Assembly: GCF_031457455.1 (NCBI RefSeq)
Contig: NZ_JAVDWU010000002.1
Location: 1 to 64,000, forward strand
Reading direction: 5' to 3'
Source: Hydrogenophaga palleronii_A
GTDB taxonomy: Bacteria > Pseudomonadota > Gammaproteobacteria > Burkholderiales > Burkholderiaceae_C
DNA length: 64,000 bases
This document shows positions 25,704 to 34,588 of this stretch, in pieces. A program made the translations under genes and the position numbers. Positions within the stretch are counted from its first letter, which is position 1; every line of letters begins with the position of its first letter. Below the pieces are notes generated by a model. That model was not told the origin of the DNA. It did not search any database and was given only the letters and a program-made list of their open reading frames with translations.

Positions 25704-27425
25704 TCACGCCGGTGTGAGCGTGGCGTTCATGGTCGCCAGGCGCATGTCAAATTCGGGCCAGACCCAGCGCCAGAAGCCCGTGTGTGCGGTTGACCAGCGC
25801 GTCGTACCTCCTGGATCAGCCATGTCGATGCGCGCCCAGGCCCAGGCCATCAGCACCAGGGCCAGAGCACGCAGAAAATCATCGGCCAGCCACTGGGCCG
25901 TGTCGATGGGGGCATCGGGGGACTGCAGGCGTGGCAGCAATTGTTGGCGTGTGAAGGCGGCGAGTTGCTCGATGGCCTGGCGGGCCCTTTGATATTGGGG
26001 CGCGTCGATCAAATCGTCGGTCAGGTCCGCTAGCACATGCAACAAGGCCTGACCACCGTCGGGAAGCACCTTGCGCAGCAACAGGTCAATCGCCTGGATT
26101 TCGTTCGTGCCCTCGTAGATCATGGCCACGCGGGCGTCGCGCACATGCTGTTCAATCCCCCATTCACGCACGTAGCCGTGGCCGCCGAACACTTGCAGGC
26201 AGGCGCTGGCGCCGGTAAAGGCCTGGTCGGTCCAAGCGGATTTGAGCACGGGCGTGACCAGACTGCACCAGCGGCTGGCGCTTTCGCGCCGCTCAGGGTC
26301 CGGGTGGTGCTTGAGGGTGTCGAGTTCCAGCGCGGTGCGGTAGGCGACCACACGGCCCGCGTCGATCCAGGCCCGTTGCGCATCAAGGATGCGGCGCATC
26401 GCAGGGTGGGCCTCGATGGCGTCCGCTTCCCCTGCTTTGGAGTGGCTTCCTGGCGCCCGCATCTGGCGCCGCTCTTTCGCGTAAGTGTCGGCCTTCTGCC
26501 AGGCGGCTTCCAGCAGGCCGATGCCTTGCAGGCCCACGTGCAGGCGCGCGGCGTTCATCATCACGAACATCGCGTTCAGGCCCTTGCCGGGTTCGCCCAC
26601 GATCCATGCGGCTGCCTCGTCGAATCGCATCACGCAGGTGGGGCTGCCGTGCAGGCCCATTTTTTCTTCGATGCGTTCACAGACCACAGCACTTCTGCTG
26701 CCATCGCTGTAGAACTTCGGGCACAGGAACAGCGAGAGACCCTTGGGGCCAGGCGGCGAGTCTGGCAAGCGCGCCAGCACCAGGTGCACGATGTTGTCGG
26801 TGAGGTCGTGTTCACCGCCGGAAATGAAGATCTTGGTGCCACTCAGCGCGTATCGACCTTCCTTGTCGTTCGTCAGCGGCACGGCCCTGGTGCGCACCAG
26901 CCCCAGGTCGGAACCGGCGTGTGGCTCGGTCAGGCACATGGTGGCCAGCCATTCGCCGGTGGCCACTTTTTTCAGGTAACGCGCCTTGAGCGCGTCAGAC
27001 GCGTGGTGCTTGATGCATTCGTACGCGCCGTGCAGCAGGCCGGGGGCCATGGTCCAGCCGTGGTTGGCCGCGCTGAGCATTTCGTACAGCATGGCTTCCA
27101 GCACCGTGGGCAGGCCCTGTCCACCGTCTTCGGTGGCGCAGGCCAGCGAGGGCCAGCCCGCTTGCCAGAACGCCTGGTAGGCGTCGCGAAAGCCCGGTGG
27201 CATCGTGACAGCGCCGTCCCTGAACTGCGCACCGGTCTCGTCGCCGTCGCGGTTCAGCGGCGCCACCACCTCGCCCACGAACTTGCCCGCTTCCTCCAGC
27301 ACCTGCTGCATCAGGGCCTCGTCGGCTTCGGTGTGGGCAGGCAGGGCCTGCAGTTGCGCCGGGGCCTGCAGCACTTGCTGCAGGATGAATTGCATGTCGT
27401 CGGTGCGGGGCTGGAAGCTGTTCAT
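25704..27425 (-). CDS. acyl-CoA dehydrogenase (DmdC-like, large type)
   Basis: A 573-residue flavoenzyme. FAD/substrate motifs are MCLTEPHAGSDLG and ISGGEHDL. The probable catalytic base is Glu438 in MIYEGTNEIQ, and the chain has the extra N- and C-terminal helical parts of the DmdC/FadE-type subgroup. It introduces an alpha-beta double bond in an acyl-CoA thioester, passing electrons to ETF. In this operon it could oxidise dihydro-hydroxycinnamoyl-CoA (phenylpropanoate side chain) to the cinnamoyl-CoA form, feeding the same route as ferulate. The start MNSFQPRTDDMQF is chosen; a longer in-frame extension reads as the end of the preceding gene. It follows the esterase by 11 bases. Confidence 0.92.
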   Translation of the reverse strand: MNSFQPRTDDMQFILQQVLQAPAQLQALPAHTEADEALMQQVLEEAGKFVGEVVAPLNRDGDETGAQFRDGAVTMPPGFRDAYQAFWQAGWPSLACATEDGGQGLPTVLEAMLYEMLSAANHGWTMAPGLLHGAYECIKHHASDALKARYLKKVATGEWLATMCLTEPHAGSDLGLVRTRAVPLTNDKEGRYALSGTKIFISGGEHDLTDNIVHLVLARLPDSPPGPKGLSLFLCPKFYSDGSRSAVVCERIEEKMGLHGSPTCVMRFDEAAAWIVGEPGKGLNAMFVMMNAARLHVGLQGIGLLEAAWQKADTYAKERRQMRAPGSHSKAGEADAIEAHPAMRRILDAQRAWIDAGRVVAYRTALELDTLKHHPDPERRESASRWCSLVTPVLKSAWTDQAFTGASACLQVFGGHGYVREWGIEQHVRDARVAMIYEGTNEIQAIDLLLRKVLPDGGQALLHVLADLTDDLIDAPQYQRARQAIEQLAAFTRQQLLPRLQSPDAPIDTAQWLADDFLRALALVLMAWAWARIDMADPGGTTRWSTAHTGFWRWVWPEFDMRLATMNATLTPA

Positions 27426-27436
27426 GGATCGGTGCG

Positions 27437-29197
27437 TTACTTGCAGGTGAAGCTGGCGGCAGATTCGATGGGGCCGCTGCCCTTGTAGGTGGCCACGGTG
27501 GGGTAGGCGCACAGCGGGCGGGTGCGGTTGGGGGCCCAGTCTGCGGGAACGTCGTTGTTCACGCCACCGGCATTTCCCGGCCCACGGGCGGATGCGGTCA
27601 CCGCCTGTGGTGCCTGGCCTTGTTCCACCCACTTCACCAGCGGGGACAGCAGGTCGAACTGATCCGTGGCCGGGCCGCCGCTGCAGTGCGCCATACCGGG
27701 CACGGGGAAGTAACGCGCAAAACGATCACCCTGACCGTCCAGGGCCTTGTCAAGCCGATGCATCCATTGGCGCGTGTCCTCGGCGGAGAAGATGGCGTCG
27801 GCCACGCCGTGGTAGATGATCATCTTCGCGCCCCTGGCCTGTAGCGCCCGCATGTTCGCCGGGCTCTCGTTGCCGGGTGGGCTCATGAGGGACAAGCCGG
27901 ATTCGCGATAGACATCGTTGGTTGCGCTGAGCATGGGCAGGCGCGCGGCGATGTTGTCCTGCAGCGGGTCCACCCGCCCGGGCGGCACGCTGAAGATGGT
28001 GCCCACCGACAGCGGGTCCAGCGCGACCGAGTTGGTGAATTTCCATGTGGCCCAGTTGTCGGCGGCCAGGCCGGGGTCGAACGGGAAGGGGGCGTAGAAG
28101 GGCTTGCCGTCAGGGGTGCGGCCACCGTCGAACACGTTCTGCAGGACGGTCTTCTGTGCGGCGCTCAGGCACTGGCCGTTGCGCACGGCGGTGCAGGTGG
28201 GCACGGCGGTCTGCAGCTTGAAGGTGGATTGGCAGGCCTGGGTGGCCTGCACCAAGCCGTCGCGGGCGCCGTCGAGTGCGTCGCACTGGTTCAGGATGGC
28301 GTCGGCCACCAGCTTGCGCTCGCCCTTGGTGAGCGCACCACTGATGTCCGGGATGCGGGCGTTGGGGTTGAGTGGATGCTGGGTGGTGACGCCCGGTGTG
28401 GCCAGCGGCGCCCATTGCTGCGCGCCCCACAGCTGCGCCACGGCGGCCAGCGGCAGGCGGTAGCCCGGTGCGCCCACCAGGTAGCCGTCGTAGGCCTGGC
28501 CGCGCGCGGCTTCCACCATGGCGTGGCGGCCACCGTTGGAGCAGCCGCCAATGTAGGACCGATCAGGGGCCTTGCCGTAGGCGGCGGCAATCAGTGCCTT
28601 GGCCATGGGCGTGAGTTTGGCCACGGCCTGGTAACCATAGTCCAGGCGTGCTTGTGGCTCCAGGCCGAAGTAGGGGGTTTGTGCGCCAGTGTGGCCGGCG
28701 TCGGAGCTGATGACGGCGAAGCCTTGTGCGAGTGCGCCGGTGATGGGGCCGCCGCCGAGTGCGCCCTGGGCCGGGTGTACGTTGCCGTCCAGTCCGCCAT
28801 TGCCCTGGTAGTAGAAGCGGCCGTTCCAGTCGTTGGGCAGGCGCATCTCGAACCCGATGGCGTAGTCGCGTCCATCGCTGCCCTTGCGCTGGTGCATCTC
28901 GCCTTTCACCAGGCAATGCGCACCCACGGCGGCACCGCCGGGTGCCACGCTGCCTGCTGCCACCGCCGCAGCAGACTGCAGACGCAATTGGTCGAACTGG
29001 AACTGACCCACCAGGGCGTCGCACTGGCGCAGGGCCGCACCCACGGCGGGCGCCAGGGGCTTGGCAGTCGGCTTCGATGGGCCGGATGCGGTGCCGCAGC
29101 CTGCCAGCGCGAGCACGAGCGCAGCGGGTAGCAGCGCCGGGGCTTGGCGGTGGGCGCGTGCTGCGGATGATTTTGTTGCGTTGTGAGCGGGTTTCAT
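27437..29197 (-). CDS. tannase/feruloyl esterase family lipoprotein
   Basis: A 586-residue alpha/beta hydrolase. The N-terminus is a lipoprotein signal ending in the lipobox LAGC, so it is likely anchored in a membrane facing the periplasm or exterior. The nucleophile is Ser220 in IGGCSNGGRHA. Later it has GAKMIIYHGVADAIFS (acid Asp region) and FPVPGMAHCSGG (catalytic His), the layout of fungal feruloyl esterase B and bacterial tannases. It would split hydroxycinnamoyl or galloyl esters and release the free acid for the ABC importer encoded just upstream. AAGGAG precedes the ATG. It lies 67 bases after livF. Confidence 0.9.
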   Translation of the reverse strand: MKPAHNATKSSAARAHRQAPALLPAALVLALAGCGTASGPSKPTAKPLAPAVGAALRQCDALVGQFQFDQLRLQSAAAVAAGSVAPGGAAVGAHCLVKGEMHQRKGSDGRDYAIGFEMRLPNDWNGRFYYQGNGGLDGNVHPAQGALGGGPITGALAQGFAVISSDAGHTGAQTPYFGLEPQARLDYGYQAVAKLTPMAKALIAAAYGKAPDRSYIGGCSNGGRHAMVEAARGQAYDGYLVGAPGYRLPLAAVAQLWGAQQWAPLATPGVTTQHPLNPNARIPDISGALTKGERKLVADAILNQCDALDGARDGLVQATQACQSTFKLQTAVPTCTAVRNGQCLSAAQKTVLQNVFDGGRTPDGKPFYAPFPFDPGLAADNWATWKFTNSVALDPLSVGTIFSVPPGRVDPLQDNIAARLPMLSATNDVYRESGLSLMSPPGNESPANMRALQARGAKMIIYHGVADAIFSAEDTRQWMHRLDKALDGQGDRFARYFPVPGMAHCSGGPATDQFDLLSPLVKWVEQGQAPQAVTASARGPGNAGGVNNDVPADWAPNRTRPLCAYPTVATYKGSGPIESAASFTCK

Positions 29198-29264
29198 GTT
29201 GGTCTCCTTGTTGTGTGGAATCGAAAATTCCGGTGGCCATGCCCTGGGGTGAACGCTGGGATCC

Positions 29265-29999
29265 TCAGGCGGCCTGGCGCGCACTGCCCAGATAGGTCTC
29301 GATCACGCGTGGGTCGTGGGCCAGTTCGCTGGCGGGGCCCTGAGCGCTGACCTCGCCCATTTCCAGCACATAGCCGTGGTCGGCCACCTGCAGGGCGGCT
29401 CGCGCGTTCTGTTCCACCAGCACGATGGTCACGCCGGTTTCGCGCAGCCGCTCGATGATGGAAAAAATCTCTTTCACGATCAGCGGTGCCAGGCCCAGAC
29501 TGGGTTCGTCAAGCATCAGCAGATCAGGCGCGGACATGAGCGCGCGGCCCACCGCCAGCATCTGGCGTTCACCACCAGAAAGCGTGCCAGCGAGTTGCAC
29601 GCGCCGTTCCTGCAGGCGCGGGAAGATGCTGTAGACGTCGTCCAGCCGGCTGCGCCATTTCGCATTGCCCAGCCGCATCTGGCGGAAACCGCCGAGCAGC
29701 AGGTTGTCTTCCACCGGCATGGTGCCGAAGAGTTCGCGCTTTTCAGGCACCAGCGCCATGCCGTTCATCACGCGGTCTTCCAGCGTGAGGGTGCTGATGT
29801 CCTGGCCGCGAAACTCGATGCTGCCCTTGCCCGGCAGGATGCCCATGAGGGTGTTGAGCAAAGTGGATTTGCCCGCCCCGTTGGGCCCGATGACGGTGAT
29901 GACGCCACCTTGGTCGGTCTGCAGATCGATACCGTGCAGCACCTCGGCGCGGCCGTAGCCGGCGCGCAGGCCTTTGACTTGGAGGATAGGGGTACTCAT
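29265..29999 (-). CDS. livF: LivF-type ABC ATPase
   Basis: A 244-residue ATPase of the branched-chain amino acid/aromatic acid importer class. Walker A is GPNGAGKSTLL, the signature is LSGGERQM and Walker B is LLMLDEPSLGL. LivF-type features are LVEQNARAALQVADHGYVLEMG. It pairs with the ATPase half of the fused protein encoded one base upstream. In this setting the importer probably takes up aromatic acids and not amino acids, as in several aromatic-degrading bacteria. Confidence 0.94.
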   Translation of the reverse strand: MSTPILQVKGLRAGYGRAEVLHGIDLQTDQGGVITVIGPNGAGKSTLLNTLMGILPGKGSIEFRGQDISTLTLEDRVMNGMALVPEKRELFGTMPVEDNLLLGGFRQMRLGNAKWRSRLDDVYSIFPRLQERRVQLAGTLSGGERQMLAVGRALMSAPDLLMLDEPSLGLAPLIVKEIFSIIERLRETGVTIVLVEQNARAALQVADHGYVLEMGEVSAQGPASELAHDPRVIETYLGSARQAA

Positions 30000-30000
30000 G

Positions 30001-31770
30001 TCAGTGCTCCGTTCCCAGGTAGGCTGCGCGAACCTTCGGATCTTGCTGGATCTGCGCCGGCGGGCCTTGCGTGAGCAGTGTGCCGAATTCCATCACCACG
30101 AGGTGGTCGCAGATCTGCATTACCAGGTCCATGTCGTGCTCGACCAGCAGGATGCTCATGCCTTCGTTCTTGAGCTGACGCAGCACGTCAGCCAGCGCCT
30201 GTTTCTCCTTGTGGCGAAGGCCGGCGGCGGGTTCGTCGAGCAGCAACAGCGTGGGGTCAGCGCAGAGCGCGCGGGCAATCTCCATCAGCCGCTGCGGCCC
30301 CATGGCCAGGTTGCCGGCCTGTTCATGCAGGTACTCGCCCATGCCCACGCGTTCCAACTGCCGCTGTGCTTCGCGGAACAACTGCTTTTCTTCCGAGCGG
30401 TTGGCGCGCAGCATGGCCGGTAGCACGCCCTTGCTGCCACGGGTGTGGGCGCCCAGGGCCACGTTCTCCAGCACGGTCATGTCGGCGATCATCTTCACGT
30501 GCTGGAAGGTGCGCGCCATGCCGCGTTTGGCGATGTCGCGCGATGGCAGGCCGCTGATGTTCTCGTTGCGGAACATCACCTCACCCCGTGTGGCCGGCAG
30601 CACGCCGGTGATGATGTTGAAGGTGGTGGACTTGCCTGCACCATTGGGGCCGATCAGGCCCACGATCTGCCCGGCATGGATCTGGAAGCTGATGTCGTTC
30701 ACCGCCACCAGGCCGCCGAACTCCATGCGTGCCTTGCGCACGTCCAGCACCAGTGCGCCGGCTTCGGGTTTCTCGCGCTCTGCCAGTGGGGCTGCCTGTT
30801 GCCAGTCCACCGGGCGCGGGCGTTTGGGCAGGTGCCGCCCCACCAGCGACCACAGGCCGTCAGGCAGATACTTCAGCACCATCACCAGTGCAATGCCGAA
30901 TACGATCACTTCGTAGCTGCCGCTGGTGCCCATGAGGCGCGGCAGCAGAACCTGCAACTGGTCTTCCAGCAGGCGGATGAGCCCGGCGCCCACGATGGCA
31001 CCCCACACGTGGCCCACCCCGCCCACCACGGCCATGAAGAGGTACTCAATGCCCATCTTCAAACCGAAAGCCGAGGGGTTGACCGTGCGCTGGAAGTGCG
31101 CGAGCAACCAGCCCGCCACCGAAGCGAACAAGGCGGCCAGCACGAAGATGGTGACCTTGTAGCGGAAGGTGCTGATGCCCATCGCCTCGGCCATCTGCGA
31201 GCCACCCTTGAGCGAGCGGATGGCGCGGCCAGCTCGCGAGTCCAGCAGGTGCAGCAGCGCAGCGGCAAAGCACAGCAGGATGGCCCAGGTGAGCACGAAG
31301 AAGGCACGGCCCTGGCCGATGTCGAAGTCGCCGATGGACAGGCTCTTGATGCCCAGCAGACCGTCGTATTTGCCCAGACCGTCCAGGTTGCCCATGAGGT
31401 AGTAGAGCGACAGACCCCAGGCTATTGTTGCCAGCGGCAGGTAGTGGCCCGACATGCGCAAGGTGATCAGGCCCACCAGCAGCGCACTGCCAGCCGTGAG
31501 GCCCATGCCGATGAACAGCGTGAGCCAGGGCGAGATGCCGGTGTTGAGCGTGAGCCACGCCGTGGTGTAGGCCCCGATGCCGACGAACGCCGCCTGACCG
31601 AAGGAGGTGAGGCCGCCCACGCCGGTGAGCAGCACCAGCCCCATCACCGTCATGCTGTACATGCCGATGTAGTTGAGCTGGGCGATCCAGAAATCGGGCA
31701 GGGGAAGCACCGCGATCAGGGGGATGGCGGCGGCCAGTACCAGCAGGCCGATGTTTTGCAAATTCTTCAT
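30001..31770 (-). CDS. LivM-LivG fusion: ABC permease plus ATPase
   Basis: A 589-residue protein joining two subunits. Residues 1-~320 are a LivM permease with about eight to ten helices (TGVGGLTSFGQAAFVGIGAYT is the family loop, FLMAVVGGVGHVWG another). Residues ~345-589 are a LivG ATPase (Walker A GPNGAGKSTTFN, signature near LAMGPQRLMEIARAL, Walker B LLLDEPAAGL). The fusion is recurrent in betaproteobacteria. The signature LSGGQ is degenerate (NLAMGPQRL), as in many LivG. It sits between livH and livF with almost no spacing. Confidence 0.93.
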   Translation of the reverse strand: MKNLQNIGLLVLAAAIPLIAVLPLPDFWIAQLNYIGMYSMTVMGLVLLTGVGGLTSFGQAAFVGIGAYTTAWLTLNTGISPWLTLFIGMGLTAGSALLVGLITLRMSGHYLPLATIAWGLSLYYLMGNLDGLGKYDGLLGIKSLSIGDFDIGQGRAFFVLTWAILLCFAAALLHLLDSRAGRAIRSLKGGSQMAEAMGISTFRYKVTIFVLAALFASVAGWLLAHFQRTVNPSAFGLKMGIEYLFMAVVGGVGHVWGAIVGAGLIRLLEDQLQVLLPRLMGTSGSYEVIVFGIALVMVLKYLPDGLWSLVGRHLPKRPRPVDWQQAAPLAEREKPEAGALVLDVRKARMEFGGLVAVNDISFQIHAGQIVGLIGPNGAGKSTTFNIITGVLPATRGEVMFRNENISGLPSRDIAKRGMARTFQHVKMIADMTVLENVALGAHTRGSKGVLPAMLRANRSEEKQLFREAQRQLERVGMGEYLHEQAGNLAMGPQRLMEIARALCADPTLLLLDEPAAGLRHKEKQALADVLRQLKNEGMSILLVEHDMDLVMQICDHLVVMEFGTLLTQGPPAQIQQDPKVRAAYLGTEH

Positions 31771-31771
31771 T

Positions 31772-32812
31772 TCAGTGGTCCTCTTCTGAATGGCCACTGC
31801 GCAAAGAGCGAATCAAGAGCACCGGAAGAATCAGCGTGAACACGATGACTTCCTTGAACGCACTGGCCCAGAAGGAACCGAAGGCTTCGATCACGCCCAC
31901 GAACAAGGCCGCGATCAGCGCACCGGGGTAGCTGGCGAGGCCGGCGGCCACGGCAGCGACAAAGCCTTTTAATCCGATGAGGAAGCCGGAGTCGTAGAAC
32001 ACGGTGGTGGTGGGGCCGATGAGCAGGCCCGAGAGGGCGCCGATGAACGCGGCCATGGTGAAGGTCAACTGGCCCGATGCCTGCGATGAAATGCCCATGA
32101 GCCGCGCACCGGTGCGGTTCACGGCGGTGGCGCGCAGCGCCTTGCCACGCAGGGAGCGTTCGAAGTACAGCCACAGCATCACAATGAGTGCCACGGCGGC
32201 CAGCGCGGTGATGATGGCCTGGCCGGAGAGCATCACCGGGCCAACGTTCAGGCGAAGGTCCCAGAACGCGGGGTTGCGGAAACCTTCGGCGCCGAAGAAA
32301 ACGAGCCCCAGGCCCGTCATGGCGAAGTGCACGCCCACGGAGACGATCAGCAGCACCAGCGGCGTGGCGCTCTCCAGCGACTGGTAAGCCACGCGGTAGA
32401 CCAGGGGGCCGTACACGGTGACCACGGCCACGCTCAGTGCCGCCTGTACCGCCAGCGGGAATTGTTGTGGCGCTGCCCAGATGGCCACACCGGCCACCAC
32501 CATGGGCACAAACAGCATGCGCCCGGCGGCTTTGAACGCGACCAGCGCGTTGCGGTGGTGCTGCCAGCGACCGGAAAGCTCCATCAGCGCGGCCACCGTG
32601 GCCAGCAGCATCAGCAGCCATACGGTGCCCGGTACGCGGCCGGTCTGAAAGATGGCCAGGGTGAGTGCGCCGTAGGCCACGAACTCCCCCTGGGGAATGA
32701 AGATGATCCGCGTGACGGTGAACACCAGCACCGTGGCCAGCCCGAGCAGGGCGTACACCGCACCGTTGGTCAAACCGTCCAGCAGGAGAATGCTGGCAAT
32801 GGAGAAATCCAT
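31772..32812 (-). CDS. livH: LivH-type ABC permease
   Basis: A 346-residue inner-membrane permease with about eight helices. It starts FSIASILLLDGLTNGAVYALL and has the LivH segment GLKGFVAAVAAGLASYPGALI near the end. It forms the translocation pore with the fused LivM half. The stop lies one base before the ATG of the LivMG fusion. The upstream gap to livK is about 160 bases and contains a dispersed hairpin repeat, which may set different mRNA levels for binding protein and permease. Confidence 0.94.
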   Translation of the reverse strand: MDFSIASILLLDGLTNGAVYALLGLATVLVFTVTRIIFIPQGEFVAYGALTLAIFQTGRVPGTVWLLMLLATVAALMELSGRWQHHRNALVAFKAAGRMLFVPMVVAGVAIWAAPQQFPLAVQAALSVAVVTVYGPLVYRVAYQSLESATPLVLLIVSVGVHFAMTGLGLVFFGAEGFRNPAFWDLRLNVGPVMLSGQAIITALAAVALIVMLWLYFERSLRGKALRATAVNRTGARLMGISSQASGQLTFTMAAFIGALSGLLIGPTTTVFYDSGFLIGLKGFVAAVAAGLASYPGALIAALFVGVIEAFGSFWASAFKEVIVFTLILPVLLIRSLRSGHSEEDH

Positions 32813-32823
32813 ATAAACCTTTC

Positions 32824-32919
32824 ACCCCCCGCGTCGCCTTCGGCGCCACCCCCCTCTCTCGCCTTCGGCGGGAGGGGGGCGACACCTCGGGCCGGCAAAG
32901 CCGGACCCTCGGTGTCCCT
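32824..32919 (+). repeat. dispersed GC-rich hairpin repeat, copy 2
   Basis: A forward copy between livK and livH. It contains the GCGCC-type stem, a longer middle hairpin (CCCCCTC...GAGGGGG with an internal CGCCTTCGGCG stem), and the CCGGCAAAGCCGG hairpin flanked by CACCT/GGTGT. It lies inside an operon, where such elements commonly stabilise the upstream message; here that would favour the binding-protein transcript. Confidence 0.75.
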
Positions 32920-32970
32920 GGATGGCGTTGCCTCAGGCGAGGCGGGTGTGTGTTTGCGGGGGGTGCTTGC

Positions 32971-34101
32971 TTATTCGACTTTGAATTTGCCGTCTACAAC
33001 CTTCAGCATGACCCCTGTCTCCAGGGTGAAGCCCCAGTGGTCGGCGGGTGTCCAGTTCATCACGCCGTGCGAGAAGATCGTGCGGCCCATGGTTTCGATG
33101 CTGTCGCGCAGCGCTGCGCGGAATTCAGGTGTGCCGGGCTTGGCCTTCTGCAGCGCCATGGGGATCACTTTCTCCAGCGTGATCTCTGCGTCGTAGGCGT
33201 GGCCCGCGAACTGGTTGCGCAGGCCGGCGCCCACGGCCTTTTCATACTTCTGCACAAAGTCAACCGCCACCGCCTTGGAAGGATGGCTGTCAGGCAACTG
33301 CTCGGCGATCACGGCCGGGCCGGAGACCACGTAGGCGCCCTCGACGGCCTTGCCGCCCACACGCATCAGGTCTTGCGTGGCCGCAGCATGGGTCTGGTAG
33401 ATCTTGCCCTTGAAGCCACGGTCGACCATGGCCATGTGCGGCATGGCCGCGCCGCTGCCGGAGGCCACGATCAGCACCGCGTCGGGATTAGCGGCGTTGA
33501 TCTTCAGGGCCTGCGGGGTCACGCTGGTGTCGGTGCGGGCGAAGCGCTCGGTGGCCACGATCTTGATACCAGCCTTGTCCAGCAGCGGGCCGACTTCCTT
33601 CAGCCACTGTTCGCCATAAGCGTCGGTGTAGCCCAGGAAGCCAATGGTCTTCACGCCTTGCTTCTTCATGTGCTCCACCACGGCGTGGCCCATGACGGTG
33701 TTGGACTGGGGCAGGCGGAACACCCACTTGTCCTTGCCGGGCGGCAGGCCCACGGGGGACGCGGCGAGCTGCACGGTGCCGGCTTCGGATGCGATGTCGC
33801 TCATGGCGGCAGCCACGGCGGTGATGCACGAGCCGATGATCATGTCCACCTTGTCTTCGGTGACGAAGCGGCGCGCATTGGCCGCACCTTTGCCGGGGTC
33901 GGTGGCGTCGTCCAGGATGATCAGGTTGACCTTTTCACCAGCGATGGTCTTGGGAAACAGCTTGAACTGGTTCTGCATCGGAATGCCCAGGCCGGAGCCC
34001 GGTCCGGTCAGCGCCAGGCTCACGCCGATATTGATGTCCGCCTGCGCGGCGCCCGCCAGGGTGGTGATGGCCAGGGCGAGCAGGGTTTTTGTGTATTTCA
34101 T
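32971..34101 (-). CDS. branched-chain-type ABC substrate-binding protein (aromatic acid receptor by context)
   Basis: A 376-residue periplasmic binding protein with a Sec signal (LLALAITTLAGAAQA, cleavage after AQA). The mature chain opens with INIGVSLALTGPGSGLGIP, the LivK-type fold, and contains VNLIILDDATDPGKGAANARRF and the hinge region SGSGAAMPHMAMVDRG. In Rhodopseudomonas and others, similar receptors bind p-coumarate, benzoate and related acids. The operon around it supports this but does not prove it. GGAGAC precedes the ATG at 34101. It is 58 bases downstream of the thioesterase gene. Confidence 0.92.
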   Translation of the reverse strand: MKYTKTLLALAITTLAGAAQADINIGVSLALTGPGSGLGIPMQNQFKLFPKTIAGEKVNLIILDDATDPGKGAANARRFVTEDKVDMIIGSCITAVAAAMSDIASEAGTVQLAASPVGLPPGKDKWVFRLPQSNTVMGHAVVEHMKKQGVKTIGFLGYTDAYGEQWLKEVGPLLDKAGIKIVATERFARTDTSVTPQALKINAANPDAVLIVASGSGAAMPHMAMVDRGFKGKIYQTHAAATQDLMRVGGKAVEGAYVVSGPAVIAEQLPDSHPSKAVAVDFVQKYEKAVGAGLRNQFAGHAYDAEITLEKVIPMALQKAKPGTPEFRAALRDSIETMGRTIFSHGVMNWTPADHWGFTLETGVMLKVVDGKFKVE

Positions 34102-34159
34102 GAGATGTCTCCTCATTGAGGGTGGTAGGGAAAGGACCGGGGAACGCTTGAAACTCTTT

Positions 34160-34588
34160 TTATTGATCGTCTGTGCACAGCGCCCGGACGTCCGCAGGCA
34201 CCGGGATCGCCTTGATGCGGTCGGGTTCGTCAGGGGGGTGGATCACGAAGGCGCGCGTTTCAGAGCCTTCGCAGATCAGCTCGTCACCTCGTCTGATGGT
34301 GTGCTGGTGAATGAACACTTTGTGGCGCCACTCCCCCACATGCGTGTGCACCTGCAGGCGATCGCCGTAAGAAGCAGGCCGGAAGAAGCGCACATGCGCT
34401 TCCACCAGTGGCGTGCCCACGATGCCGCGTGTGCGCAGCAGTTCGCGCCAAGGCGGCACACCGCATTGCCGAAAGAAATTGAGCGAAGACGCGTCCATCC
34501 ACTTCGAGAAGTTCGGGTAGAAGACGATGCCTGCGGGGTCGCAGTCGCCGAACATCACCTCGACCTCGTAGACGACGGTTTTGGTCAT
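34160..34588 (-). CDS. 4-hydroxybenzoyl-CoA thioesterase-like hotdog protein
   Basis: A 142-residue single hotdog-fold thioesterase. The motif VMFGDCDPAGIVFYPNFSKW is the FcbC/YbgC-type active site, with the catalytic Asp in CDPAG. The chain continues with PLVEAHVRFFRPASYGDRL. It hydrolyses aryl-CoA to the free acid, so it would release 4-hydroxybenzoate or vanillate at the end of side-chain beta-oxidation. Its ATG overlaps the stop of the SDR gene (TGATG), which couples the two. Confidence 0.9.
   Translation of the reverse strand: MTKTVVYEVEVMFGDCDPAGIVFYPNFSKWMDASSLNFFRQCGVPPWRELLRTRGIVGTPLVEAHVRFFRPASYGDRLQVHTHVGEWRHKVFIHQHTIRRGDELICEGSETRAFVIHPPDEPDRIKAIPVPADVRALCTDDQ

Noticed and set aside
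26037..27488. Long plus-strand frame opposite the acyl-CoA dehydrogenase
   Set aside because: It is an antisense shadow. The catalytic Glu and FAD motifs of the minus-strand protein are clear.
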